Positions 17,595-26,496 of a stretch of 64,000 nucleotides of DNA are shown in pieces. The notes under the pieces were generated by a model. It was not told the origin of the DNA, did not search any database, and saw only the letters and a list, made by a program, of their open reading frames with translations. Where the stretch lies: positions 2,294,001-2,358,000 of the forward strand of contig NC_016946.1 in the NCBI RefSeq assembly GCF_000277125.1, written 5' to 3'. Source of the stretch: Mycobacterium intracellulare ATCC 13950 (GTDB lineage: Bacteria > Actinomycetota > Actinomycetes > Mycobacteriales > Mycobacteriaceae). The number at the start of each line of letters is the position of its first letter. The first letter of the stretch is position 1. Made by a program: the position numbers and the translations under genes.

Positions 17595-18806
17595 TTAAGC
17601 GGTGTGCACGTTCGGGGTGCGGACGTGTTCGGGACGAAGGCCGCGCCCGAAGGCGATCGGCGGGATGGAGCGCAGCGGGCCCCGTCCCACGATCGCGGGG
17701 ATCGGGATGGGTGACAGGTCACCGCCGTTCAGATTGGGCGCGATCACCCGGTCCTGTGCGAACACCTGGATCGCCTGGATGACCCGGGCGGGCAGCTCTC
17801 GGCGGCGCTGCACCTTGGCGAGGTCCGCGTCGCGCAGACGTCCGTCGCGCAGTGGGGCGCACAGGATGTTGGCCGCCGCCACCGCATCGGCGACGGCCAG
17901 ATTGATGCCGACGCCACCGATCGGCGACATGGCGTGGGCCGCGTCCCCGATGCACAGCAGGCCGGTGCGCCACCACGTCTCGAGCCGGTCCACCCGCACG
18001 TCGAGCTGACTGGTCTGGTCCCAGGAACGAAGGTCGTCGACGTGTTCGCGCAGCTGCGGCCGCGCCGCCACGATGCGCTCTTTGAACGCCTCCAGCGACC
18101 CGTCGCGGGGGTCGGACCCCTTGGGCATCAGATACGCGATCTGCCAATAGTCGCCCCGGTAGATCAGCGCCATGGTGAGGCCCCGACGGGCCACCCCGTA
18201 CAGCTCCTGCGGATCGCCGGGTCGCCAGTTGAGCCGAAACCACAACACGTCCATCGGGGAGTGCGCGGCGGCGGTCCTTAGGCCGGCCGCCGCCCGCACC
18301 GCGGACTTGCGCCCGTCCGCGCCGACTACCAGGTCGGCGCGCACCTCCACTTCGGGCGTGCGCGCGCCGATCACCCGATCGCCGTCAAAGATCAGGTCCT
18401 TGACTTCGGCGTTGCGGATCAGCGTGAATTCCGGGTAGGCAGAGGCCTTTTCGGCGAGGAAGTCGAGGAAGTCCCACTGCGGCATCAACGCGATGTACGG
18501 CTGTTTGAAACCCAACCGTTTGAGCACGCCGAAGTTGCCGAAGGTGCGGATCGTCCCGTCGGTGTCGAACGCGACACGGTCGACTTTGGTGTGCGGCAGG
18601 CGCAGAAGCTCATCGACCAGGCCGAGCTCGTCCATGATCCGCAGGGTGCTCGGGTGCACCGTGTCGCCGCGGAAGTCGCGCAGGAAGTCATTGTGCTTCT
18701 CCAAGACGACAACCCGGATCCCCGCGCGGGCGAGCAAGAGCGCGTGAACGAGACCGGCGGGGCCCCCACCGGCTACGCAAACCTGGGTCTGAAGCACTTC
18801 CGCCAC
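17595..18806 (-). CDS. FAD-dependent monooxygenase (p-hydroxybenzoate hydroxylase fold)
   Basis: Class A flavoprotein monooxygenase of 403 residues. The dinucleotide-binding loop is CVAGGGPAGLVHALLLARAG, the DG motif is VVGADGRKSAVRAAAG, and the GD motif is CIGDAAHAMSPIGGVGINLAVADA, so FAD and NAD(P)H sites are intact. Substrate is unknown; relatives hydroxylate aromatic or polyketide rings. GTG 18806 is the start. It is divergent from the haemophore-like gene (128 bp). I do not recall it at this place in M. tuberculosis, where panB follows the CYTH-CHAD gene. Confidence 0.87.
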   Translation of the reverse strand: MAEVLQTQVCVAGGGPAGLVHALLLARAGIRVVVLEKHNDFLRDFRGDTVHPSTLRIMDELGLVDELLRLPHTKVDRVAFDTDGTIRTFGNFGVLKRLGFKQPYIALMPQWDFLDFLAEKASAYPEFTLIRNAEVKDLIFDGDRVIGARTPEVEVRADLVVGADGRKSAVRAAAGLRTAAAHSPMDVLWFRLNWRPGDPQELYGVARRGLTMALIYRGDYWQIAYLMPKGSDPRDGSLEAFKERIVAARPQLREHVDDLRSWDQTSQLDVRVDRLETWWRTGLLCIGDAAHAMSPIGGVGINLAVADAVAAANILCAPLRDGRLRDADLAKVQRRRELPARVIQAIQVFAQDRVIAPNLNGGDLSPIPIPAIVGRGPLRSIPPIAFGRGLRPEHVRTPNVHTA

Positions 18807-18934
18807 GGCCCGACCCTACCGCGGTCGCGCACTTGTTTGCCGCCTGATTCGCGCGTGCGCGGCGGGCAAACCCCTTATGGTTTGCGGTACGAATACCGCT
18901 CGCCTTGGGCGATGGTCGACGAAGGAGCGTTTGC

Positions 18935-19315
18935 ATGGGGTCTTTTGTTCGCCCGGCGGCCCGGGCCGTTGCCGGCGGGATGGCGGCCTGCGCGGCCACT
19001 GTGGCAATGCTTTTCGCGACGGCGGGTTGGGCCGCCGCGGACGTGCCGGCCGACGAGCCGGAGCCGGCGCCCGCGTCGCAACCCAATTGCACGGCGGCCG
19101 ACCTGGCCCAGGTGTCCTCGGGCGTCGCCGCGGCCACGTCGGCGTACCTGTTCACCCACCCCGACGTCAACGACTACTTCACCAGCTTGAAGGGCCAGCC
19201 GCGCAGCGACATGCGTGATCAGTTGAAGCAGTACATGGACGCCAACCCGCAGACCCACGCCGACCTCGAGGGCATTCGCCAGCCGCTGACCGACTTCCAG
19301 AATCGGTGCCGCTGA
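18935..19315 (+). CDS. Haemophore-like haem-binding exported protein
   Basis: Exported protein of 126 residues with a signal peptide (AARAVAGGMAACAATVAMLFATAGWAAA) and a mature helical domain. The segment NCTAADLAQVSSGVAAATSAYLFTHP, then RDQLKQYMDANPQTHADLEGIRQPL and a final NRC, is the mycobacterial haemophore (MHB) pattern with two paired cysteines. Members such as Rv0203 bind haem outside the cell. GAAGGAG at 18921-18927 selects the ATG at 18935. Haem binding of this copy is inferred from family only. Confidence 0.78.
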   Translation: MGSFVRPAARAVAGGMAACAATVAMLFATAGWAAADVPADEPEPAPASQPNCTAADLAQVSSGVAAATSAYLFTHPDVNDYFTSLKGQPRSDMRDQLKQYMDANPQTHADLEGIRQPLTDFQNRCR

Positions 19316-19325
19316 CGCCTGCGGG

Positions 19326-20543
19326 TCAGCCGGCCGGCGGCGGCCGCAGATGCATCGCCAGGTCGCTCAACTCGAGGATCGTCTCAATCTCGGTGTCGCG
19401 GAACGGCCGTCCGTCGGGACCGAGCAAGTCGTGAAACCATTCCTGCGGCATCGCCGGATCCGGGTTCGGGTGGTCCCAGGAGTCCCAGGGAAAGTACGTC
19501 TGGGTTTTGCCGGCGACGAATCCCCAGTTGAACGCGCCGACGCCGGTGCGCTTCGCGATCGGCAGGATGTTTTGCACCGTGCTGCCCAGCGGCCGGGCCA
19601 TGTACTCGGTGCACAGGATCGGACGGCCCAGCGGGACGAGCTCGGCGATGCGCCTCTCGAACGCCGCCGGCTCGCCGTAGCAGTGGAAGGTGATGACGTC
19701 GGAGTTGTCGAGCTGGATCCCGGCGATGACGCTGCGGCGCGCCGGGTCGGCCCACTCGCCGTGCCACACGCCGCTCGTCAAGGGCTGGCGGGGATCGACC
19801 AACCGCGCCCACTCGAACACCTGGGGGAGCAGGTTGGCGACCAGGTCGAGCTTGTCCTTGCGCTCCACTGAGGCGTAGGTGTCCGCGGGGTTGTCCGGCT
19901 CGTTCCACAGGTCCCAGCCCAAAATGCGGTCGTCATTGCGGAATTGGGTCAGGACCCCGGTGACATAACCGCGCAGGGTGCGGACGTAGCCGCGGTCGCC
20001 GAGGCGCTCGGCGCCCGGGCTCTGCACCCAGCCGGAGTTGTGGATGCCGGGCCGCGGCGCGGGCTGCGGACCCGGGCGCGGGAACGGATCCCAACACGAA
20101 TCGAACAGCACGAACAGGGGTTTGATGCCGTGGCGGGCCGCGATGTCGACAAACCGCGCGAGCCGGCCCTGGAACCCGCGGTGGTCCTGCGCCCAGAGCA
20201 GATCGTGCAAAAAGACCCGCACCGCGTTGAACCCGTTGGACTGGGCCCAGCCCAGTTCGGTGTCGATGCGCCCGGGATCGAAGGTATCGGCCTGGAACAT
20301 CTCCAGCTGGTTGATGGCATTGGACGTGATGTAGTTGGCGCCCACCGGCCAGCCCTGCGCTTGATACCAGCGGTTGGCTCGCTCGGGTGACCATCGGCTT
20401 GCCTGCGGCGAGGTGCGCGGCGGCTGCGCGGACGCGTGCGGTGTGCGGGCCAAAACGATGCCTCCTGCCACTAGCAGCGGGAACTTCAGCACCGTTCGAC
20501 GGTGTACGAAGCCACCACGGTCCCCCCGGTCGATGTGGTCCAC
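19326..20543 (-). CDS. Tat-exported glycoside hydrolase (GH5-like clan A)
   Basis: Exported glycosidase of 405 residues. The N-terminus has a twin-arginine signal (HRRTVLKF followed by PLLVAGGIVLA and an AxA site near ASAQ). The catalytic domain has (beta/alpha)8 clan-A marks: WDLWNEPDNPA supplies the acid/base Glu and LCTEYMARP the nucleophile Glu. GFNAVRVFLHDLLW and GIKPLFVLFDSCWDP fit a GH5/cellulase-like barrel. The natural glycan is unknown. I chose the GTG at 20543 to give a compact Tat leader; a much longer in-frame start lacks support. It is convergent to the haemophore-like gene, with 10 bp between them. Confidence 0.82.
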   Translation of the reverse strand: MDHIDRGDRGGFVHRRTVLKFPLLVAGGIVLARTPHASAQPPRTSPQASRWSPERANRWYQAQGWPVGANYITSNAINQLEMFQADTFDPGRIDTELGWAQSNGFNAVRVFLHDLLWAQDHRGFQGRLARFVDIAARHGIKPLFVLFDSCWDPFPRPGPQPAPRPGIHNSGWVQSPGAERLGDRGYVRTLRGYVTGVLTQFRNDDRILGWDLWNEPDNPADTYASVERKDKLDLVANLLPQVFEWARLVDPRQPLTSGVWHGEWADPARRSVIAGIQLDNSDVITFHCYGEPAAFERRIAELVPLGRPILCTEYMARPLGSTVQNILPIAKRTGVGAFNWGFVAGKTQTYFPWDSWDHPNPDPAMPQEWFHDLLGPDGRPFRDTEIETILELSDLAMHLRPPPAG

Positions 20544-20721
20544 CTCTGCTCTTTTGAGTCCGGATCGTCTCTTAACAACGATCGTACATGCCTGCCACAC
20601 AACGTTTTTCGGCACTTTCGTTGTGACCGGGGTAACGTGGTGGTCAACGAGGCGGGACCCTCAGCGCGGTGGTCCCGGCGCGCAGCAGGACGTGCCGTGA
20701 ATCGTGCGGTGGCGCGCCGGA

Positions 20722-21567
20722 TCAGAAGCAGTGTTCGTCGGCGGGGAAAACCCCACCGGCCACCTCTTGCGCATATTGCGTTGCGGCGCGGCGCAATTCC
20801 CCGCCGATGTCGGCGAAGCGCTTGACGAAGCGGGCGGCCTTGCCGCTGCTCATGCCGGCCATGTCCTGCCAGACCAGGACCTGGCCGTCGCAGTTCGGTC
20901 CGGCCCCGATCCCGACAGTCGGAATGGTCAGCTTGCCGGTGATCTGGGTGGCCAGCTCGGCCGGCACCATCTCCATCACCACGGAGAACGCCCCGGCCTC
21001 GGCGACGGCGATCGCGTCGGCGACGGTCTGTTCGGCCGCGTCGCCGCGGCCCTGGACCCGGAAGCCGCCGAGGCTGTTCACGCTCTGCGGGGTGAACCCG
21101 ATGTGCGCCATCACGGGGATGCCGGCGGCGGTCAGGCAGGCGATCTGCTCGGCGACCCGCTCGCCGCCCTCGAGCTTCACCGCGTGCGCGCCGCCCTCCT
21201 TCATGAACCGCGTGGCGGCGGCCAGCGCGGCGGCGGGCCCGGACTCGTAGCTGCCGAACGGCAGGTCCGCGACGACCATGGCGTGCTGGGCGCCGCGCGC
21301 CACGCCGCGGACCAACGGGATCAGTTCGTCGACCGACACCGGCACGGTGGTGTCGTAGCCGTAGACGACGTTGGCCGCCGAGTCGCCGACCAGCAGGACC
21401 GGGATGCCCGCCTCGTCGAAAATGCGGGCGGTCGAATAGTCGTAGGCCGTGAGCATCGCCCACTTGTGCCCCTCGGCCTTCCACTTCTGCAGGTGGTGGG
21501 TGCGGATCTTGGTGAGCGGCTGCGCGGGCGCAGGCGAGTTGGCACCGTAAACGTTGTGCTCAGACAT
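20722..21567 (-). CDS. panB: Ketopantoate hydroxymethyltransferase PanB
   Basis: First enzyme of pantothenate synthesis: it transfers a hydroxymethyl group from methylenetetrahydrofolate to 2-oxoisovalerate. The 281-residue product has [35 protein letters not shown] (metal-binding Asp), KLEGG and EMVPAELA, all diagnostic. The start [10 protein letters not shown] at 21567 agrees with my memory of the M. tuberculosis N-terminus; an ATG three bases upstream is possible. Its barrel motif [18 protein letters not shown] is intact. It is divergent from hip1 with 189 bp between. Confidence 0.96.
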   Translation of the reverse strand: MSEHNVYGANSPAPAQPLTKIRTHHLQKWKAEGHKWAMLTAYDYSTARIFDEAGIPVLLVGDSAANVVYGYDTTVPVSVDELIPLVRGVARGAQHAMVVADLPFGSYESGPAAALAAATRFMKEGGAHAVKLEGGERVAEQIACLTAAGIPVMAHIGFTPQSVNSLGGFRVQGRGDAAEQTVADAIAVAEAGAFSVVMEMVPAELATQITGKLTIPTVGIGAGPNCDGQVLVWQDMAGMSSGKAARFVKRFADIGGELRRAATQYAQEVAGGVFPADEHCF

Positions 21568-21756
21568 CATTGTCCCTAGTGGGTGGTCGGGTCGATCCTC
21601 GTGGCCCAAAGCGGGTCCCCGGGTTCGTCTGACGGTGTCATTCTGCCATTTCTTCGGCGCGGTTGAAACGGCGCGACAGTGTGAGACAGGCCATGCTCCG
21701 CGCGCGGCGGTGCCGCTGATCAGGATCTCAGGTTTCCTCTGGCAGCATATGTTGGC

Positions 21757-23313
21757 ATGGGTTTGACTCGCCGAGGCACGCGCGCGCGCACGCTGCTGAT
21801 CTGGACGTCGGTCGCTGCCGTCGCGCTGCTGGTGGCGGGCTGCGCGCGCGTGGTGGTGGGGCGCGCCGTCATGTCCGAACCCAAGCTGGGCCAGGCGGTG
21901 GAGTGGACGCCGTGCCGGGCCGCGAACCCGAAGGTCAAGCTGCCGGCCGGCGCGTTGTGCGGCAAGCTCGCGGTTCCGGTCGACTACGACAACCTCGACG
22001 GCGACGACGCCACGCTGGCGATGATCCGTTTTCCCGCGACCGGCGACAAGATCGGTTCGTTGGTGATCAACCCCGGCGGGCCGGGGGAGTCCGGCATTGA
22101 AGCGGCGTTGGGCGTCGTCCAGTCGCTGCCGAAGCGGGTCCGCGAACGGTTCGATTTGGTCGGCTTCGATCCCCGCGGGGTGGGCGCGTCGCGCCCCGCG
22201 GTCTGGTGCAACTCCGACGCCGACAACGACCGGCTGCGCACCGAGCCCAACGTCGACTACAGCCCGGCCGGCGTGGCCCACATCGAGGACGAGACCAAGC
22301 AGTTCGTCGGCCGTTGCGTCGACAAGATGGGCAAGGGCTTTCTGGCCAACATCGGGACGGTCAACGTCGCCAGGGACCTCGACGCCATCCGGGCCGCGCT
22401 TGGCGACGACAAGCTGACCTACCTCGGCTACTCCTATGGCACCCGGATCGGCTCGGCGTACGCCGAGGCGTTCCCGAATAAGGTGCGGGCGATGATCCTC
22501 GACGGGGCCGTCGACCCCAACGCCGATCCCATCGAGGCCGACCTGCGGCAGGCCAAGGGATTCCAGGACGCGTTCAACAACTACGCCGCCGACTGCGCGA
22601 AGCAACCGAGCTGCCCGCTGGGCACCGACCCGGCCAAGGCCGTCGACGTCTACCACAGCCTGGTCGACCCGATGGTCGACCCCAACAACCCCATGATCGG
22701 CCGGCCGGTCCCGACCAACGACCCGCGCGGGCTGAGCTACAGCGACGCCATCGTCGGCACCATCATGGCGCTGTACTCACCGAACCTGTGGCACCACCTG
22801 ACCGACGGCCTGTCCGAACTCGTCGACCACCACGGCGACACCCTGCTCGCCCTGGCCGACATGTACATGCGCCGCGACGCCCACGGCCACTACACCAACG
22901 CCACCGACGCGCGGGTGGCGGTCAACTGCGTCGACCAGCCGCCGATCACCGACCGCGCCAAGGTGATTGACGAAGACCGCCGCTCCCGGGAGATCGCACC
23001 GTTCATGAGTTACGGGCAGTTCACCGGCAACGCGCCGCTGGGCACCTGCGCGTTCTGGCCGGTACCGCCGACGAGCAAGCCGCACACCATTTCCGCGCCC
23101 GGCCTGGCGCCCACGGTGGTGGTGTCGACCACGCACGACCCGGCGACCCCCTACAAGGCTGGCGTGGACCTGGCCGACCAGCTGCGCAGCTCGCTGCTGA
23201 CCTACGACGGAACCCAGCACACCGTCGTCTTCCAGGGCGACAGCTGCATCGACAACTACGTGACGGCCTATCTGGTCGGCGGCACCACGCCGCCCAGCGG
23301 CGCCAAGTGCTGA
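21757..23313 (+). CDS. hip1: Cell-envelope serine protease Hip1/CaeA (lipoprotein)
   Basis: Membrane-anchored alpha/beta-hydrolase serine protease of 518 residues. The signal peptide ends in lipobox VAGC with C29 as the lipidated residue. The nucleophile is S226 in LGYSYGT, the acid lies in [13 protein letters not shown] and the catalytic His in [10 protein letters not shown]. tuberculosis Hip1 cleaves GroEL2 and dampens macrophage responses. The oxyanion region NPGGPGESG is intact. The next gene is a close paralogue, 137 bp away, so this is a tandem duplication. Confidence 0.93.
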   Translation: MGLTRRGTRARTLLIWTSVAAVALLVAGCARVVVGRAVMSEPKLGQAVEWTPCRAANPKVKLPAGALCGKLAVPVDYDNLDGDDATLAMIRFPATGDKIGSLVINPGGPGESGIEAALGVVQSLPKRVRERFDLVGFDPRGVGASRPAVWCNSDADNDRLRTEPNVDYSPAGVAHIEDETKQFVGRCVDKMGKGFLANIGTVNVARDLDAIRAALGDDKLTYLGYSYGTRIGSAYAEAFPNKVRAMILDGAVDPNADPIEADLRQAKGFQDAFNNYAADCAKQPSCPLGTDPAKAVDVYHSLVDPMVDPNNPMIGRPVPTNDPRGLSYSDAIVGTIMALYSPNLWHHLTDGLSELVDHHGDTLLALADMYMRRDAHGHYTNATDARVAVNCVDQPPITDRAKVIDEDRRSREIAPFMSYGQFTGNAPLGTCAFWPVPPTSKPHTISAPGLAPTVVVSTTHDPATPYKAGVDLADQLRSSLLTYDGTQHTVVFQGDSCIDNYVTAYLVGGTTPPSGAKC

Positions 23314-23450
23314 CGCCGAAGGTGCACTCCCGGCGGGATTTTCGTCGATTCGTCGCCGTGCGTGCACGCTCGGTGGCGACGCGATCCGGTTGAGAGCCGA
23401 GACCAAGGCGTAATCGTTTCGCGCTGCCACGGGTACCCGCGGCTGCAACG

Positions 23451-25013
23451 ATGACTGCCATGTCGCGCCTGAGACCCTTGAGCTCGGCGCTGCTTTCGTT
23501 CGGTCTGGTGCTCGGTGGTTCCGCCGCGCTGCCGGTGGCCGGCGCCACGCCCGAGCCCGGCGCCGGGCAGACCCCGGCGCCGAACCCGCCGGCGGCCGCG
23601 GTGCCGCAGGGCTGGGGGAGCTGCGGCCAATTCGTCTCGGACACAAGCGATATCCCCGCCGCGCGATGCACCACGGTGTCGGTCCCGATCGACTACAACA
23701 GCCCCGGGGGCGCCCAGGCCAAACTGGCGGTCATCCGCGTGCCCGCGACCGGACAACGGATGGGGTCGTTGCTGGTCAATCCCGGCGGTCCCGGCGGCTC
23801 GGCGGTCGACATGGTGGCCGCGATGGCGCCGGACCTGGAGAACTCGCCCGTCCGGCGCAACTTCGACCTGGTCGGCTTCGACCCGCGCGGGGTGGGCCAC
23901 TCCACTCCGTCGCTGCGCTGCCGCACCGACGCCGAGTTCGACGCGTACCGGCGCGAACCGATGGTCGACTACAGCCCGGCCGGTGTCGCGCACATCGAGC
24001 AGCTTTACCGGCAGCTGGCCCAGCAATGCGTCAACCGGATGGGCAGCGCGTTTCTGGCCAACGCCGGCACCGCGTCCGTCGCGCGTGACATGGACGCGGT
24101 GCGCCAGGCGCTGGGCGACGAACAGATCAACTACCTGGGATACAGCTACGGCACCGAGCTGGGCACCGCCTACCTGGAGAAGTTCGGCAACCACGTGCGG
24201 GCGATGGTGCTCGACGGCGCCATCGACCCGACCGTCGGCCCCATCGACGAGAACGTCAACCAAATGGCCGGATTCCAAACGGCTTTCAACGACTACGCCA
24301 CCGACTGTGCCCGCTCGCCTGGCTGCCCGCTGGGCACCGACCCGTCCCAATTCGTCGCCCGCTACCACGCCCTGGTCGACCCGCTGGCCACCAAGCCCGC
24401 CCGCACCGCGGACCCCCGCGGGCTGAGCTACGCCGACGCGACCACCGGCACCATCAACGCGCTCTACACGCCGACGCACTGGAAATACCTGACCAGCGGC
24501 CTGCTCGGCCTGGCGCACGGCACCGACGCCGGCGACCTGCTGCTGCTCGCCGACGACTATCAGGGACGCGGCCGCGACGGGCACTACTCCAACGACCAGG
24601 ACGCGTTCAACGCGATCCGCTGCGTCGATGCCCCGAACCCGACGGACCAGGCCAGCTGGGTGACCGCGGATCAGCGGATCCGCCAGGCCGCGCCCTTCCT
24701 CAGCTACGGGCCGTTCACCGGAAACGCTCCCCGCGATTTGTGCGCGCTCTGGCCGGTGCCGCCGACGTCGGCGCCGCACGCCGCGCCGGCCATGGCGCCG
24801 GGCAAGGTCGTCGTCGTCTCCACCACGCACGACCCGGCGACCCCGTATCAGGCCGGGGTGAACCTGGCGCGCCAGCTGGGTGGCCCGCTGATCACCTACG
24901 ACGGCACGCAGCACACCGCGGTGTTCAACGGCGACCAATGCGTGGACAACGCCGTGGTGCGCTACCTGGTCGCGGGCACGCCGCCGCCGGCCGCCTACAC
25001 CTGCCGGTCCTGA
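23451..25013 (+). CDS. Hip1 paralogue, exported alpha/beta-hydrolase (Rv2223c-like)
   Basis: Exported hydrolase of 520 residues, closely similar in layout to Hip1. The signal peptide has no lipobox cysteine (SSALLSFGLVLGGSAALPVAGAT), so it is probably secreted or anchored only loosely. The oxyanion loop NPGGPGGSA, the Ser in LGYSYGTELG, the Asp region [13 protein letters not shown] and His in GTQHTAVF are all present. A Pro/Ala-rich linker follows the signal peptide. The ATG at 23451 is used; a second ATG at 23460 is also plausible. Enzymatic role is unknown but it should be an active peptidase. Confidence 0.9.
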   Translation: MTAMSRLRPLSSALLSFGLVLGGSAALPVAGATPEPGAGQTPAPNPPAAAVPQGWGSCGQFVSDTSDIPAARCTTVSVPIDYNSPGGAQAKLAVIRVPATGQRMGSLLVNPGGPGGSAVDMVAAMAPDLENSPVRRNFDLVGFDPRGVGHSTPSLRCRTDAEFDAYRREPMVDYSPAGVAHIEQLYRQLAQQCVNRMGSAFLANAGTASVARDMDAVRQALGDEQINYLGYSYGTELGTAYLEKFGNHVRAMVLDGAIDPTVGPIDENVNQMAGFQTAFNDYATDCARSPGCPLGTDPSQFVARYHALVDPLATKPARTADPRGLSYADATTGTINALYTPTHWKYLTSGLLGLAHGTDAGDLLLLADDYQGRGRDGHYSNDQDAFNAIRCVDAPNPTDQASWVTADQRIRQAAPFLSYGPFTGNAPRDLCALWPVPPTSAPHAAPAMAPGKVVVVSTTHDPATPYQAGVNLARQLGGPLITYDGTQHTAVFNGDQCVDNAVVRYLVAGTPPPAAYTCRS

Positions 25014-25105
25014 CCAGCGACCGACGGCCCCACCGCGGCCATCGCAACGGTTCTGAGCGGGCATCGGTAACACAGAATTAACAGCCGTTGCATACTGTTC
25101 GAGTT

Positions 25106-26446
25106 ATGGATCGTCAGAAGGAATTCGTGCTGCGCACGCTCGAGGAACGAGACATCCGCTTCGTTCGGCTGTGGTTCACCGATGTGCTCGGCTTCCTCAA
25201 GTCGGTCGCCATCGCCCCGGCCGAACTCGAGGGCGCCTTCGAGGAGGGCATCGGCTTCGACGGATCCTCGATCGAGGGCTTCTCGCGGGTCTCGGAGTCC
25301 GACACCGTGGCCAACCCCGACCCGTCCACCTTCCAGGTGCTGCCGTGGGCGTCGCCCAACGGTCACCACCACTCGGCGCGGATGTTCTGCGACATCACGA
25401 TGCCGGACGGCTCGCCGTCCTGGGCGGACCCGCGGCACGTGCTGCGCCGCCAGCTGCAGAAGGCCAACGACCTGGGATTTTCCTGCTACGTGCATCCCGA
25501 GATCGAATTCTTCCTGCTCAAGGCCGGCGCCGACGACGGGACGCCGCCGATCCCGGTCGACAACGCCGGCTACTTCGACCAGGCGATCCACGACTCCGCC
25601 TCGAACTTCCGCCGCCACGCGATCGAGGCGCTGGAGTTCATGGGCATCTCGGTGGAATTCAGCCACCACGAGGGCGCGCCCGGACAGCAGGAGATCGACC
25701 TGCGCTTCGCCGACGCGCTGTCGATGGCCGACAACGTGATGACGTTCCGCTACGTCATCAAGGAAGTGGCGATCGAGAACGGCGCCCGCGCGTCCTTCAT
25801 GCCCAAGCCGTTCGGGCAGCACCCCGGCTCCGCGATGCACACCCACATGAGCCTGTTCGAGGGCGACGTCAACGCGTTCCACAGCCCCGACGACCCGCTG
25901 CAGCTCTCCGATGTGGGCAAGTCCTTCATCGCCGGGGTCCTCGAGCACGCCTCGGAGATCAGCGCCGTCACCAACCAATGGGTCAACTCCTACAAGCGAC
26001 TGGTGGGTGGCGGCGAGGCGCCGACCGCCGCGTCCTGGGGCGCGGCCAACCGCTCCGCGCTGGTGCGGGTGCCCATGTACACCCCGCACAAGACGTCGTC
26101 GCGGCGCGTCGAGGTCCGCAGCCCCGATTCGGCCTGCAACCCGTACCTGACGTTCGCCGTGCTGCTGGCCGCCGGGCTGCGCGGGGTCGAGAAGGGCTAC
26201 GTGCTGGGGCCGCAGGCCGAGGACAACGTGTGGGACCTGACCCCCGCCGAGCGCCAGGCGATGGGATACCGCGAGCTGCCCACCAGCCTGGACAGCGCGC
26301 TGCGTGCCATGGAGTCCTCCGAGCTGGTCGCGGAAACCTTGGGGGAGCACGTCTTTGACTTCTTCCTGCGCAACAAGCGCACCGAGTGGGCGAACTACCG
26401 CAGCCACGTCACCCCGTACGAACTGAGCACCTACCTGTCGCTGTAG
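25106..26446 (+). CDS. glnA2: Glutamine synthetase, type I-alpha (GlnA2)
   Basis: ATP-dependent glutamine synthetase of 446 residues, the length of M. tuberculosis GlnA2. Motifs include FDGSSIEGFSRV, PEIEFFLLK, GAPGQQEIDLRF, PGSAMHTHMSL and the ATP site KPFGQHPGSAM. At the position of the adenylylated Tyr of GlnA1 it has VWDLTPAER, with no Tyr, so it should not be controlled by GlnE. A -10-like CATACT precedes the ATG at 25106. GlnE begins 50 bp downstream, so the two are likely co-transcribed. Confidence 0.95.
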   Translation: MDRQKEFVLRTLEERDIRFVRLWFTDVLGFLKSVAIAPAELEGAFEEGIGFDGSSIEGFSRVSESDTVANPDPSTFQVLPWASPNGHHHSARMFCDITMPDGSPSWADPRHVLRRQLQKANDLGFSCYVHPEIEFFLLKAGADDGTPPIPVDNAGYFDQAIHDSASNFRRHAIEALEFMGISVEFSHHEGAPGQQEIDLRFADALSMADNVMTFRYVIKEVAIENGARASFMPKPFGQHPGSAMHTHMSLFEGDVNAFHSPDDPLQLSDVGKSFIAGVLEHASEISAVTNQWVNSYKRLVGGGEAPTAASWGAANRSALVRVPMYTPHKTSSRRVEVRSPDSACNPYLTFAVLLAAGLRGVEKGYVLGPQAEDNVWDLTPAERQAMGYRELPTSLDSALRAMESSELVAETLGEHVFDFFLRNKRTEWANYRSHVTPYELSTYLSL

Positions 26447-26496
26447 CGGTTTCATGCGCCGCCCGCGCCTGAAGATCGCCGGGTTGCGATACCGTC

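Noticed and set aside
25067..25082. GTAAC-n6-TTAAC before glnA2, resembling a GlnR site.
   Set aside because: The second half departs from the GlnR pattern at two key positions, and the site overlaps the likely promoter; too weak to claim.
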